A stretch of 23,492 nucleotides of DNA, taken from assembly GCA_003254885.1 (NCBI GenBank), contig QANT01005236.1:1-23492 (forward strand), read 5' to 3'. The first letter of the stretch is position 1, and each line of letters begins with the position of its first letter. Both the position numbers and the translations under genes were made by a program. This document shows, piece after piece, positions 1-8,558 of the stretch. A model generated the notes under the pieces. That model did not search any database. It worked only from the letters and a program-made list of their open reading frames with translations, and was not told where the DNA came from. Source of the stretch: Purshia tridentata (Eukaryota; Streptophyta; Magnoliopsida; Rosales; Rosaceae).

Positions 1-73
1 TAAGATAATAAATAAGAATCAGACAAAAATAAATAATAAATAATGATACAGTCTACCGATCTCAAATGATGTA

Positions 74-378
74 AGTATATTATATTTAGTATTTTCGCAT
101 TTATTTTTTAAAATTATAATTTCGTCTCACTTTATTATGTTAAAGTTTATTGTCTTAATTTATTTTCTATAACTTTCTTTCGTGCAATTTCATTGTTAAT
201 TTACTTTGTGCCACTTTAATAATTCGAACAATAAAATAAAAGAGCTTGACAATTTTAAGATATGAAAAAAAATTTATAAGGAATAAATTAAAATAATAAA
301 CTTTAAATGAGTGAAGTAAAGCAAAACTATAATTTTAACGAAAAAAGTGCAAATAAGCCTTATATTTATATAAAATAC
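74..378. mobile_element. Foldback MITE-like element (imperfect long inverted repeat)
   Basis: The left arm (about 74-195) and the right arm (about 250-378) are imperfect reverse complements. For example, AAAATTATAATTTCGT near 109 pairs with the complement of the block ending near 342, and TTAAAGTTTATTGTCTTAAT near 140-160 pairs with the complement of 283-306. The AT-rich loop is about 55 bp. No transposase is encoded and I could not define a target-site duplication, so the ends are approximate. It is probably an old non-autonomous DNA element. A chance AT-rich inverted repeat is less likely because the pairing continues over more than 100 bp with the same spacing. Confidence 0.55.
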
Positions 379-1341
379 ATGTTTGTACTATGATTCTAAT
401 GAGGATATACTATTGACGAGGAATTTATTGGATGATGCCGTATACGGCCTTATATATTGTATAGAGGATCTAGTTTTGTTTATGCTTCAAGGACTTGAAT
501 ATTCCTCAACTGCCTTGTGTGTCATTATCATTACTTGTAGTAATTCCACCACTACATCTTAAACCTTGCTAATGAGTTATGACCAATGAGCCACCACACC
601 ATTAAGAAATAAGAAGCCGACTGTTTTGTATGCACTCATCGCTTCAATCAAACCAATCCAACGGCTTAAAATGATAATACGTTACCTCCATATACAAGGC
701 AATTGACTATCTTCAAGTGAGTTTGGCCAAAAAAACAAAAAGACTCTCTTCAAGTGAGACTCTTGTTTTGTCAATCTCCATAAAAAATGATATCCACTAG
801 TGTTGTCAGATAAGGAAAATAATTTATCTGTTAAAGCATTCTTGAATCTAATAAGATTCAATTCTTATATTAATATATTATGTACTAATTTCATACTAAT
901 TAATTAAACTGTATCGTTTTATAGTGCAGATTCATGATCAAATTAGTAATCTATACTCAAACTATTAATCTATATTATAAATTAAGTAAATTGTTTATTG
1001 AATGCATAATTTAAATTAATAATTTGTAATATAATATAGCTAATCATTTGACTATCAACAAAGCGAGCATTAGCATTAAACATTAGTGTCGCAAAGAAAA
1101 ATCATCAATCCTATTTTTGAGTTCTTTATATTTGAGGGTGACTTGTGACTTTTTTGTGAAAAGCTTACAAAGTCACAACTCACAAGGCAATTGAGGATTT
1201 CAGATCCCCACGCATCCCCTATGCCTACCACAACATTGCATCTCTCCCTTTCTCACTTCCTCACCACAAAGCCAAGTTCCTATAGCCAAATCCCCTATGA
1301 CCTTTGTTTCTAGCCACTACTCGAAATGTCACAAATTCGCC
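379..1341. other. AT-rich intergenic DNA upstream of FAD4
   Basis: I see no coding frame, RNA gene or clear repeat in this stretch. It contains a self-complementary CGTATACG core near 440. The part from about 1140 to 1340 is richer in C and is the likely proximal promoter of FAD4, but I do not recognise a specific factor site. Confidence 0.5.
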
Positions 1342-1355
1342 ATATATATATATAT
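1342..1355 (+). promoter_or_regulatory. Probable TATA region of FAD4
   Basis: An uninterrupted AT dinucleotide run lies about 50-60 bp before the FAD4 start codon. It could serve as the TATA element, giving a 5' leader of only about 20-30 nt. It is also a simple (AT)n microsatellite, so its length may vary between individuals. No alternative TATA motif is better placed. Confidence 0.4.
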
Positions 1356-1402
1356 TGCCTTCAATTAGTCTCTTATATTGGTTTCTCTTTTAACACCCTC
1401 CA

Positions 1403-2338
1403 ATGTCTATCTTAACCCAAACCAAGTTCCGCCCAAGTCCCCAACACCATGTTCACACTCACACACGCTACACCCCAATCCTCCGCACAACTCTGCATTG
1501 CTCAGCCACCACCAGCACCAAGCCCAAACCCAACCCCGAAAAGCTAGTTCTCGAACCGCGGCTGCAGCTGCTTGAACCCCGCCCCACCCTACTCACGGAC
1601 AGCGCCCGTCCTCCCCTGCTCAATGACCCAAGTTTGCTATCAACATGGTCTCACCGTGCATGGGTGGCAAGTGGGTGCACCACTGTGCTTGTTTCTCTAG
1701 CAAGGTCCATAGCAGGTGCAGCCCATTCACACATATGGCTCGAGCCCATTTTGGCAGGCTTGGTTGGGTATGTGTTGGCTGACCTTGGATCCGGAGTTTA
1801 CCATTGGGGCATTGACAACTATGGTGGTGCCTCAACTCCAATATTTGGCGCCCAAATAGAGGCATTTCAAGGTCACCATAAGTGGCCTTGGACAATCACT
1901 AGGCGCCAATTTGCTAACAATTTACACGCTCTTGCTCGAGTTGTGACATTCATAGTGCTTCCCATAGACCTTGTTTGTGATGACCCAGTTGTTCATGGGT
2001 TTGTTGCTGTGTGTTCAGGTTCCATTATGTTTAGCCAACAGTTTCATGCTTGGGCTCATGGCACAAAGAGCCGGCTACCACCGTTGGTGGTGGCATTGCA
2101 AGATTTGGGCATACTGGTATCCCGGTCACAACATTCGGCGCACCACCGGCAACCTTACAACAACAATTACTGCATAGTGAGTGGAGTTTGGAATGAGTTT
2201 TTGGATAAGCAGAAGGTTTTTGAGGCATTGGAGATGATCTTGTTTTTTAAGCAAGGGGTGAGACCCAGGTCTTGGAATGAACCTAGCTCTGACTGGACTG
2301 AAGAGACTGAAACTGCTTCTCAATTTACAGCCCAATGA
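1403..2338 (+). CDS. FAD4: Fatty acid desaturase 4 (FAD4), palmitoyl-phosphatidylglycerol desaturase, chloroplastic
   Basis: The intronless frame encodes 311 residues. FAD4 introduces the trans-delta3 double bond into 16:0 at sn-2 of plastid phosphatidylglycerol, making trans-16:1; in Arabidopsis it works with the redox protein PRXQ. Residues 1 to about 75 are rich in Ser, Thr, Pro and basic residues with few acids, as expected of a plastid transit peptide. Residues about 85-300 form the Kua/TMEM189-type desaturase domain, with hydrophobic segments near 112-130, 178-192 and 197-211. Candidate metal-binding histidines are H134 (VYHWGIDNYGG), H158 and H159 (QGHHKWPW), H215 and H219 (FHAWAH), and H244, H247 and H248 (QHSAHH, followed by YNNNYC). 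This is the TMEM189 arrangement rather than the classical acyl-lipid histidine boxes. The ATG at 1403 is the only one that supplies the transit region. The length and lack of introns match Arabidopsis FAD4. The gene converges on VPS22. FAD4-like paralogues exist, so the exact member is inferred from the overall match and the VPS22 neighbour. Confidence 0.94.
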   Translation: MSILTQTKFRPSPQHHVHTHTRYTPILRTTLHCSATTSTKPKPNPEKLVLEPRLQLLEPRPTLLTDSARPPLLNDPSLLSTWSHRAWVASGCTTVLVSLARSIAGAAHSHIWLEPILAGLVGYVLADLGSGVYHWGIDNYGGASTPIFGAQIEAFQGHHKWPWTITRRQFANNLHALARVVTFIVLPIDLVCDDPVVHGFVAVCSGSIMFSQQFHAWAHGTKSRLPPLVVALQDLGILVSRSQHSAHHRQPYNNNYCIVSGVWNEFLDKQKVFEALEMILFFKQGVRPRSWNEPSSDWTEETETASQFTAQ

Positions 2339-2866
2339 ACCTTCTTTTCCTTCTAATTACCCTTTTCTTCTGTGTATTTTTCTTGCCAGAATGATAGATT
2401 TGTTTGCTCACTGAATAATGTATATTGTAAGATTTCTTTCAAGAGATTAGGTGGTTGTGTTTGTATATGATCATCCGCTCTTGTACTCAGGTGCTTGAAC
2501 TTAATATTTAATTCAAACTAGTTCAACATCATGTTCCAACGGATAAAAAAAAGAACTTTTGTGTTCCATTTGATTACAGAGCGTCATGTTCTTCCAATAT
2601 ACTTTATTCATCAATAAAAACTATTTGTATCACTTCACACTTTACAGCCACATTGTTAATCACATCTTGTAGAGAGAGAGAGAGAGAGAGCATGGATTAA
2701 TCCCTGAAAATGTCTCCTTTATAACTTTTAAGATGAAATACATTGTCCAACAGCAGTCTGTTGGACCAAGTAGTATTACAAAAGGAAATCACAAATAAAT
2801 CGGTCATCTTTGAGTATGGAGTTATAACCCTTTTGAACTCCATTATGTTGAGGAATCTCATGCTTT
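2339..2866. other. Convergent intergenic region with both 3' UTRs (FAD4 and VPS22)
   Basis: This 528-bp gap lies between two stop codons that face each other. It must hold both 3' untranslated regions. A canonical AATAAA at 2613-2618 on the plus strand could serve FAD4, but it is 275 nt after the stop, and nearer AATAAT-like sequence at about 2415 is an equally good candidate. No other gene is visible. Confidence 0.6.
2671..2690. repeat. (AG)10 microsatellite
   Basis: Ten perfect AG dinucleotides lie between the convergent FAD4 and VPS22 genes, probably within the overlapping 3' UTR zone. They are likely polymorphic in length. Confidence 0.95.
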
Positions 2867-4624
2867 TCAAGTATCAGCTCCTACTGGAGTGATGGAAGAT
2901 ACACAGGGAAACCAATACCGGCGTATACCATCTTTGTGGCCATCATCAATCATTGCAAGACCCTCCTGAGACAGGCAATGGTTTTTTAATCCCTGTGAAT
3001 CCTACTATGAATATAATGGACTAAAAAAAATAGAGAGTAAATGTAATAAACTTACATCTAGTAAAGTGTCCAAGACATCAATTGCACGGCCAGTGGTCCA
3101 TGAAAATTGTCTCTCTACCTCATCAACAGTCACAAAGCCTTGAGCCTAACAGAAGAGAAGTGGAACTTAACTGTAACTAATCATTCTAGATGATCAATAG
3201 CAAGTAAATTTACTCAAATGTTTATTCTAGGTATAATTATGAGGAAGATGAAACAAAAAAATTGGAACCTGTGCTAGCTCTAAAATTTCATTGTGGTCTT
3301 TGTTCAACTCAGTTGGAACAGAACGAACAAGCTTTCTCTTTCCAACAGAAATCACCTCAAAACCATTCCCCAATACCTGGAATCAAGCAACAGATGTTAG
3401 CATCACTTAGCCAACGATCATGCTACTGCAGGGCTATGAGATCAAAAGGTAACAAATCATAAATTTTTGTTACAAATCATGCTTAGAACATTGTAACGAA
3501 TCATAAATACAGAGTTTTCACTAGCATGAGATCAAAAGGTACTACTACTACTACTCATCAACAATGATAACAACATAAGTTCATAACAACTAAACTTAAT
3601 CTGCCTTTCAGAAATCACTGGGCTAATAGGCATACTAGCAAAAGTCTGTTCCTGTGACAACAAATTGGCATGAATTCAAGCATTTACGCCATGTCACCCA
3701 ACATCCAGGAGGTCAACCCCTTCTAGAAAGACATTAGGAACTTGTACAGATAATGCATTGACAAGCTAAACCATACATACCTTCAGCTTACTTATAGCAC
3801 GCAGGCAATCATCCTCAGAAACAGCTTCACGATCACTCTTTCGCCTCAGACGAAGCAGATTGCAGAGTTCCTGAAGGTAGATCAAACCTCCATTGTGGGG
3901 TCTTGTTGCCAAGCAAATGTCAACAATTTGCACTCCTGTCTAACCAAGGTTTATATATATATCACTTTTGCATCATAAATATAAATCCGGCTCTTCTATA
4001 AAATATTGCATACTAATTTTGCAGTTTAACCTCAGCCTGGAACATATATACGTATATATACGTATATCATGTAAACTAGATTCACAACAACCATAATAAT
4101 ATCCAATCTTGCAGATATGCAGAGAGATTAAGAAGGCACCAACCAAGTTCATAGTAGAAGTCACCAATCCCCAAGAGCTCTGCCCAGAAACCCTTATTGG
4201 AGGCCAAAGGATCTACTCCAACCTTAGTGCACATTTCATGGAATTGTGATCTGAAAGCAGGATTCTTGCGAATGTCATTCTGTACAATCCATATCATCAG
4301 TCGGTGAAAATTGATTCCAATCAACAAATTTAAACAAATTTGCTACTCTAAATGATTGAAAAGGAAATGGGACCTTGTGCTTGCGAGCAAAATCTTCCAA
4401 CTGGGTTCGAAAAGTGGCGAGCTGTTCCTTCATGAGATCGGTTCTAATCTTGGCCACATTCTCGCCCAGCAACCGATAATGGTCCTGCAAAAACCAGCAT
4501 ACTTGTTTAATTGTGTGCCACTAATTATTAGCAATAAAATCAATGGTGGAGAAGAAGAAACAAGCACACAGACCCTAGCAGCAGCAGCTGTCTGCAAGCC
4601 ACCAATCCCAGGTCTCCTCCTCAT
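2867..4624 (-). CDS. VPS22: Vacuolar protein sorting-associated protein 22 (VPS22/SNF8), ESCRT-II subunit
   Basis: Seven exons join into a 249-residue protein: 4624-4574, 4484-4374, 4279-4144, 3935-3781, 3376-3269, 3145-3056 and 2965-2867. Every junction is GT-AG and keeps frame. VPS22 is the EAP30 core subunit of ESCRT-II, which acts on endosomes with VPS25 and VPS36 to sort ubiquitinated cargo into multivesicular bodies. The start [11 protein letters not shown] is characteristic of the family. A helical coiled-coil stretch follows (about 18-75, with [20 protein letters not shown]), then two winged-helix domains (about 85-165 and 170-245). Recognisable blocks are [45 protein letters not shown], and [16 protein letters not shown], which is followed by a C-terminal RYWFPCV. 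Arabidopsis VPS22 is almost the same length. At exon 3 a second GT four bases further on is possible, but only the donor after 4144 restores ELGVQ. No damage is seen. Confidence 0.95.
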
Positions 4625-5119
4625 TCTCCCGTTCCTCTTCTAGGACCCACTTCAATGGAGTTGATGAAATGAAAGCTATGGAAAGATTGCTAATAAGTTC
4701 TGGAAGGTTTCAGATTGTTAACAGTACTTCAATGCCTAAGTGTCAAATCAAACTAACAATCAGAAAGAGACTCAACCTCCCAAGTTTTAACAATTCGTAG
4801 GTAAAACAACTCAATCAATCAAAGCGACCAAATTAGATATAAAAAGTCAGAAAGAAGCAAACAAAAAAAAAATTCCAGAAAAACAAAGCCCTTAACGAAA
4901 TCTTCCATTAACAGCATACCCATACATCGAAGCCTCTATGCACGGTCTTCTTTGCGGAATTGATGGACAGTATCGGCACAACCGTCTTCTAATCTCACAC
5001 CCACCTCTCTGCACAGGGAGAATCTTTCACTTCTGCCGAGAATGTTCAACATTGATTGAATGTAGAAGAGTGACTTTTCGATCGTATAATTATCATAATT
5101 TGAGCATGATATTTCAACA
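4625..5119. other. Upstream region between VPS22 and the initiator tRNA gene
   Basis: This 495-bp stretch should contain the VPS22 promoter and 5' UTR (minus strand) and the upstream part of the tRNA gene (plus strand). A possible splice donor on the minus strand around 4916-4920 (GGTATGC) hints at a 5' UTR intron, but I could not identify a convincing matching acceptor. Open frames on both strands at 4936-5156 run into the tRNA and are not credible genes. Confidence 0.45.
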
Positions 5120-5191
5120 ATCAGAGTGGCGCAGCGGAAGCGTGGTGGGCCCATAACCCACAGGTCCCAGGATCGAAACCTGGCTCTGATA
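5120..5191 (+). tRNA. Initiator tRNA-Met (anticodon CAT)
   Basis: The 72-nt gene folds completely. The acceptor stem is 5120-5126 (ATCAGAG) with 5184-5190 (CTCTGAT) and discriminator A at 5191. The anticodon stem is 5145-5149 (GTGGG) with 5157-5161 (CCCAC), enclosing the loop CCCATAA with CAT at 5152-5154. The T stem is 5167-5171 (CCAGG) with 5179-5183 (CCTGG). Features that separate the eukaryotic initiator from elongator tRNA-Met are the A1-U72 pair, three consecutive G-C pairs in the anticodon stem, and the T loop ATCGAAA, which has A in place of the usual first T. There is no intron and CCA is not encoded, as normal for nuclear tRNA genes. CAA triplets just upstream (CAACAA at 5115-5120) are typical of transcribed plant tRNA genes. 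Confidence 0.98.
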
Positions 5192-5204
5192 ATTAAGATT
5201 GAAC

Positions 5205-5209
5205 TTTTT
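5205..5209 (+). terminator. RNA polymerase III terminator of tRNA-Met
   Basis: A TTTTT run lies 13 nt after the discriminator base, as expected for a Pol III stop signal. Together with the intact tRNA fold and upstream CAA motif it supports a functional gene. Confidence 0.8.
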
Positions 5210-5462
5210 CATTCACATTTTTCATTCTTTGGTTGAGCATAGGCATCGAATTTTGGGCTTATGGACTCTGGCAGGTTCAATTTTTGGCCCATTCCAATTC
5301 TAATAGTTTCTGCCACTGTTTTTTTTTTTTTTTGGGGCAGATGCCACTGATTCACATTGGTAAGCAAGTGTTTTGTTTTTGTTTTTTCTTTTAACTTATT
5401 TTACTAAGAAAAGTAAAAATTACTAAGTGACCTCACAATCCAAACCTCAAAGCTTAAAATGG

Positions 5463-5865
5463 ATACCCAAATATTAAATTTACGGGATAATTTAATTGAA
5501 TAACCCATTTTAATAATAACCCATTTTAATACCCAATATGCTTTTTTACTCACTCCTTTCAAAATAAGCTTTTTTAACCCTTTTTGTTGTGAGAGATAGA
5601 AAGAGGAGATGATGGGTTGCTGACAAGTGGGGAGGGGAGGGTTTAGGTTATCGCTCTCCATAACTATTGCAGGAAAGGTGGAGGAGGGTTAGGCTGCTAT
5701 CGGGGAATTTTAGGTGAAATGACCGCAAATCTCACACAAGGGGTATTATGGTCTAATAAAATGTAAAAAGGTTATATATGTACGTTTTGGGAGATTAAGG
5801 TCAAAAAAACTTAATTGGTTAAAAAGAGTTATTCAATTAAATTACCCAATTTTAAACTTGAGTAT
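5463..5865. mobile_element. MITE-like element with terminal inverted repeats
   Basis: GGGATAATTTAATTGAATAA at 5484-5503 is mirrored by the reverse complement of 5828-5847, which reads GGGTAATTTAATTGAATAAC. The similarity continues outward with gaps: ATACCCAAATATT on the left against ATACTCAAGTTT on the inverted right side, giving the outer limits quoted. The interior is GA-rich (near 5588-5700) and non-coding. I could not fix a target-site duplication, so the ends may be off by about 20 bp either way. It is probably a non-autonomous DNA transposon; its superfamily is not determined. Confidence 0.62.
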
Positions 5866-6906
5866 TGTTTTGAAACATTTTGACTTACCATATTTTGTAC
5901 ACGAGAACATTATTATTTATGATTGCTAGGCAAAAGAAATTACAACACAAAGTCACGAGGGTAACGAAACGGAAGAGAATGGAGCCATGTGTGATCAAGA
6001 GAGGGTAACCAAGACCTAAATGATCAGCAACAACATTCGCTTCCTGCCAAATATGGCAAAAGGAGGAAGCCAAGTGATGAATATCGTGAAGAGCACAAGA
6101 TCATTAGTTGAGATTTTCCAAATAATTTTGTTCTTTTAAGTTTATTTATTTTGGACGACAAATTTGAACTTGAGACAAATTATTTATAAGTTTAAGTTTA
6201 TATTTATATATTATCACGTGTTGAAGTTGAGGTGTGATGGTAGAGTTTAGTTATATCACCATTGGCATTAATTAGTAGATAACTTGATATACCTAGATGG
6301 CAAAAGGAACCATGCCCTGAGAAGTGAGAGTCAACCTAAAACTTCTTTTTACATAAAGAAAACATTTCTCTTTCCACATTGAAAAATGCCACTAAATCAA
6401 GTATACACCAACTTCAAAGTAATAAATTCCTGATATTTTCAGGGCATGCTCACTCAGTTACGAATTTACAACTATGAAGTTCCTGTTTTGTGCAGGGCAT
6501 GTTGTTCACACTTCTGCTGTAGGGACGACTCATTCATTCAATGGGGAACCTTTTGTTCATTTTATGCCAAGTTACAAAAAAAGGTTTTAGAGAAAAGTGG
6601 AGCTTGGCAACATTTTCAATTGTCTGCACTCCCCTTCTTGAGTATAATTTTCAGTGTAAGAGAATTCAGAACAGATATTATCCACATGTCAAATTGCATT
6701 CCATAGCAGAACTGTGCTAAACAATTTTCACTCATAATGAATGTGTAAAACAATAGGGAAGCCAAAGATCAACAAACAAACAAAAATCTAAGAAGCAATA
6801 TTTGATATGTGGAAACAGGTGCATAGTTTCAAACTGCAAAATCCACAGAAATTGTAACTAGTTAAAAGTCCAATAATCCAACAACCTGTTTTTACTTGTT
6901 GCTTGC
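5866..6906. other. Intergenic region and 3' flank of the F-box gene
   Basis: No gene is recognisable here. The part 6593-6735 is duplicated at about 11085-11235 (see that entry) and probably marks the 3' end of the ancestral F-box duplication unit. The open frame at 6446-6706 has no recognisable similarity and lies partly in this duplicated non-coding block. The rest is ordinary AT-rich sequence. Confidence 0.55.
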
Positions 6907-8064
6907 TCAGTAGGAAATAGCATGGACCTGGTCGAATAAGACTAGACTCTCTACAAAAGAATCTATGAAGTAGTAATTGTATCTATCAATTCCAAAATCT
7001 TTAACTTGTCTGGTCTTAAGATCCACAGTTTTCAGCCATTCTTTTTTTAATTCAATCATCTGGAACACTACCTCACCACTCCTTTTAAAAATCAATGGCT
7101 CTACACTCACCTGCAGCTCTACTTTTATTAATCTAGTCCACGAGTCCGCCGTGCCATATTCTTGCATCACCCATATGTCAAGTTCAGTTCCCTCTATAAA
7201 AAACTGTGTCTCAAACAAGGCAAGTGACTCTCCGTACCTCGAAATATAGCATTCAGTATCTCCTGTCAGAGCTTCAGGCATCATTGTCTCGCCGAACAAT
7301 TCACTAGCCATATCAAACCACACAATGAATTTGTCCGTGTATGTCTTACGACATTGAATCCAATGCAAAGCGCCATTGACAAAAGCATAAACTTTGGGCC
7401 TAAAGTCCTTGGGAACAAGATCGGCAGCAAGATGCTTCCAGGAGCCCCCGCCGGCTAACGACCAAACCTCAACCTCTGAGGGTTTGACTGGGTAAAATAC
7501 AAATTCATGTTTACACACAATCCTCAAAACCTTGTAGTCATTGCTATGCGAATCATAGCCAAAGGCGTAACTCTCTCTATGCGAAAAATCCTCGGTTAAT
7601 GACGCACACCTGGGCAAAGTCACAAACTTCCTAACACAAGGGTTCCAAATTATTGCTATGGAACCAAAATGGGCATAATCGACAGCAAGGCATACAAGCC
7701 CGTTACAAGTTCCGATCACTTCGAAATTCGTAACTGAAACTCTTACAGATGGGGGAAAAATAGCTTGGGTAATGTAAGGCAAAGGATCTTCAAGGTTGGT
7801 GTACTTACCAGATTCAGTGTTATTATCCCAATGCAGAGAGAAATCCCCACTGTTTGCTTGCTTGAAAGAAGCCCTTACTAGAAGGAGGTGAGCATCGTTT
7901 TGGTTGCTGTATTGGATTCTGCAGCTGAGGTGGGTGTCAATGAAGCTACAACTCTTGATCAGAGACCTCCATGACTTGCACACTGCGCTGCATTTGATTA
8001 AAGATTTGACCGGTAACCTGCCGAAGATTTCGTTTATCATACTTTGAGGAAGATTGTCAGACAT
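6907..8064 (-). CDS. F-box protein with F-box-associated (FBA/kelch-like) domain
   Basis: This is an intronless gene for a 385-residue protein. The start is the ATG at 8064: the open frame extends 12 codons further upstream, but no earlier ATG exists, and a truncated paralogue at 10.3 kb conserves this same ATG. Residues 4-45 form an F-box (LPQSMINEIFGRLPVKSL, then CSAVCKSWRSLI), which binds SKP1/ASK in an SCF ubiquitin ligase. From about residue 115 there is an F-box-associated interaction domain of the CPR1/CPR30 and At3g23880 type, with blocks GTCNGLVCL, IWNPCVRKFVTLP, GYDSHSNDYKVLRIV, VEVWSL, WKHL and VNGALHWI. This domain is expected to recruit the target protein, which cannot be predicted. 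An AT-rich TATA-like element near 8192-8198 sits in a promoter block that is duplicated at 10.4 kb. The family is very large and expands by tandem duplication, so no orthologue is claimed. Confidence 0.88.
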   Translation of the reverse strand: MSDNLPQSMINEIFGRLPVKSLIKCSAVCKSWRSLIKSCSFIDTHLSCRIQYSNQNDAHLLLVRASFKQANSGDFSLHWDNNTESGKYTNLEDPLPYITQAIFPPSVRVSVTNFEVIGTCNGLVCLAVDYAHFGSIAIIWNPCVRKFVTLPRCASLTEDFSHRESYAFGYDSHSNDYKVLRIVCKHEFVFYPVKPSEVEVWSLAGGGSWKHLAADLVPKDFRPKVYAFVNGALHWIQCRKTYTDKFIVWFDMASELFGETMMPEALTGDTECYISRYGESLALFETQFFIEGTELDIWVMQEYGTADSWTRLIKVELQVSVEPLIFKRSGEVVFQMIELKKEWLKTVDLKTRQVKDFGIDRYNYYFIDSFVESLVLFDQVHAISY

Positions 8065-8558
8065 TGCTTCGGTTTCCCAATATTTAGCTCTAAGTTTCAA
8101 TGGAAGAGCTAGGGTTTGGGGACAATTGCGTTGCTTCCTCTAGTGTTAAATTCGTTCTACCAATCCTAATTCAATGAGGAGACCAAAAGCGTTTATTTAT
8201 CTGTATTGGAGATTTGGTAAAAAACGTCTTTCCCTCCATGACCAGTTTACTTTTGCGTCAAGTTAGGTTTAGATTAGGCTCCACTAAACTTTATGTAGTT
8301 TTAATCAAATTGAGCATGGACCAGCTTCTACTCTAGTGATACTTTTCTTTTCAATATTAGATGAGCCCTCAACTTCATCTCCCCAAGCCCAAAAAAAAGA
8401 AGAAGATGAAATTAAGCCCGCATTACTTTTCTTTTACGATCTTTTGAGAAGCTCTTGGATATTGTGATAACGGTTTTTTGTTTGCATTGTTTTCGTTTTT
8501 TGTTTTGTTTTAATTTACTCCGATTATTACCAATACTTGAATTTTTACAGCAGCAGCC
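8065..8558. other. 5' flank of the F-box gene, up to the LTR
   Basis: The part from 8065 to about 8305 is shared with 10296-10520, including CCAATCCTAA, CAAAAGCGTTTA, GAGATTTGGTAA and TTTACTTTTG blocks, and so is the duplicated promoter of the F-box gene. From about 8460 to 8515 the sequence is T-rich and resembles the T-rich 94-bp repeat at 10.5 kb only loosely. No gene is seen. Confidence 0.6.

Noticed and set aside
1378..1575. Plus-strand frame inside FAD4
   Set aside because: It is an out-of-frame shadow of the FAD4 transit-peptide region; Pro/His/Ser richness comes from the base composition.
3436..3541. 16-bp direct repeat (ATGAGATCAAAAGGTA at 3436 and 3526) and (ACT)5 in a VPS22 intron
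   Set aside because: Short and isolated; no sign of a snoRNA box pair or of an element.
4936..5156. Overlapping 72-codon open frames on both strands
   Set aside because: They run into the initiator tRNA gene, overlap each other, and show no protein features.
6446..6706. 86-codon frame, cysteine-rich at its start
   Set aside because: It overlaps the duplicated non-coding 3' flank, and the copy at 11.1 kb does not keep the frame.
8065..8100. Twelve extra N-terminal codons for the F-box protein
   Set aside because: The first codon is TTG, not ATG; the first ATG is at 8064 and is kept in the truncated paralogue.
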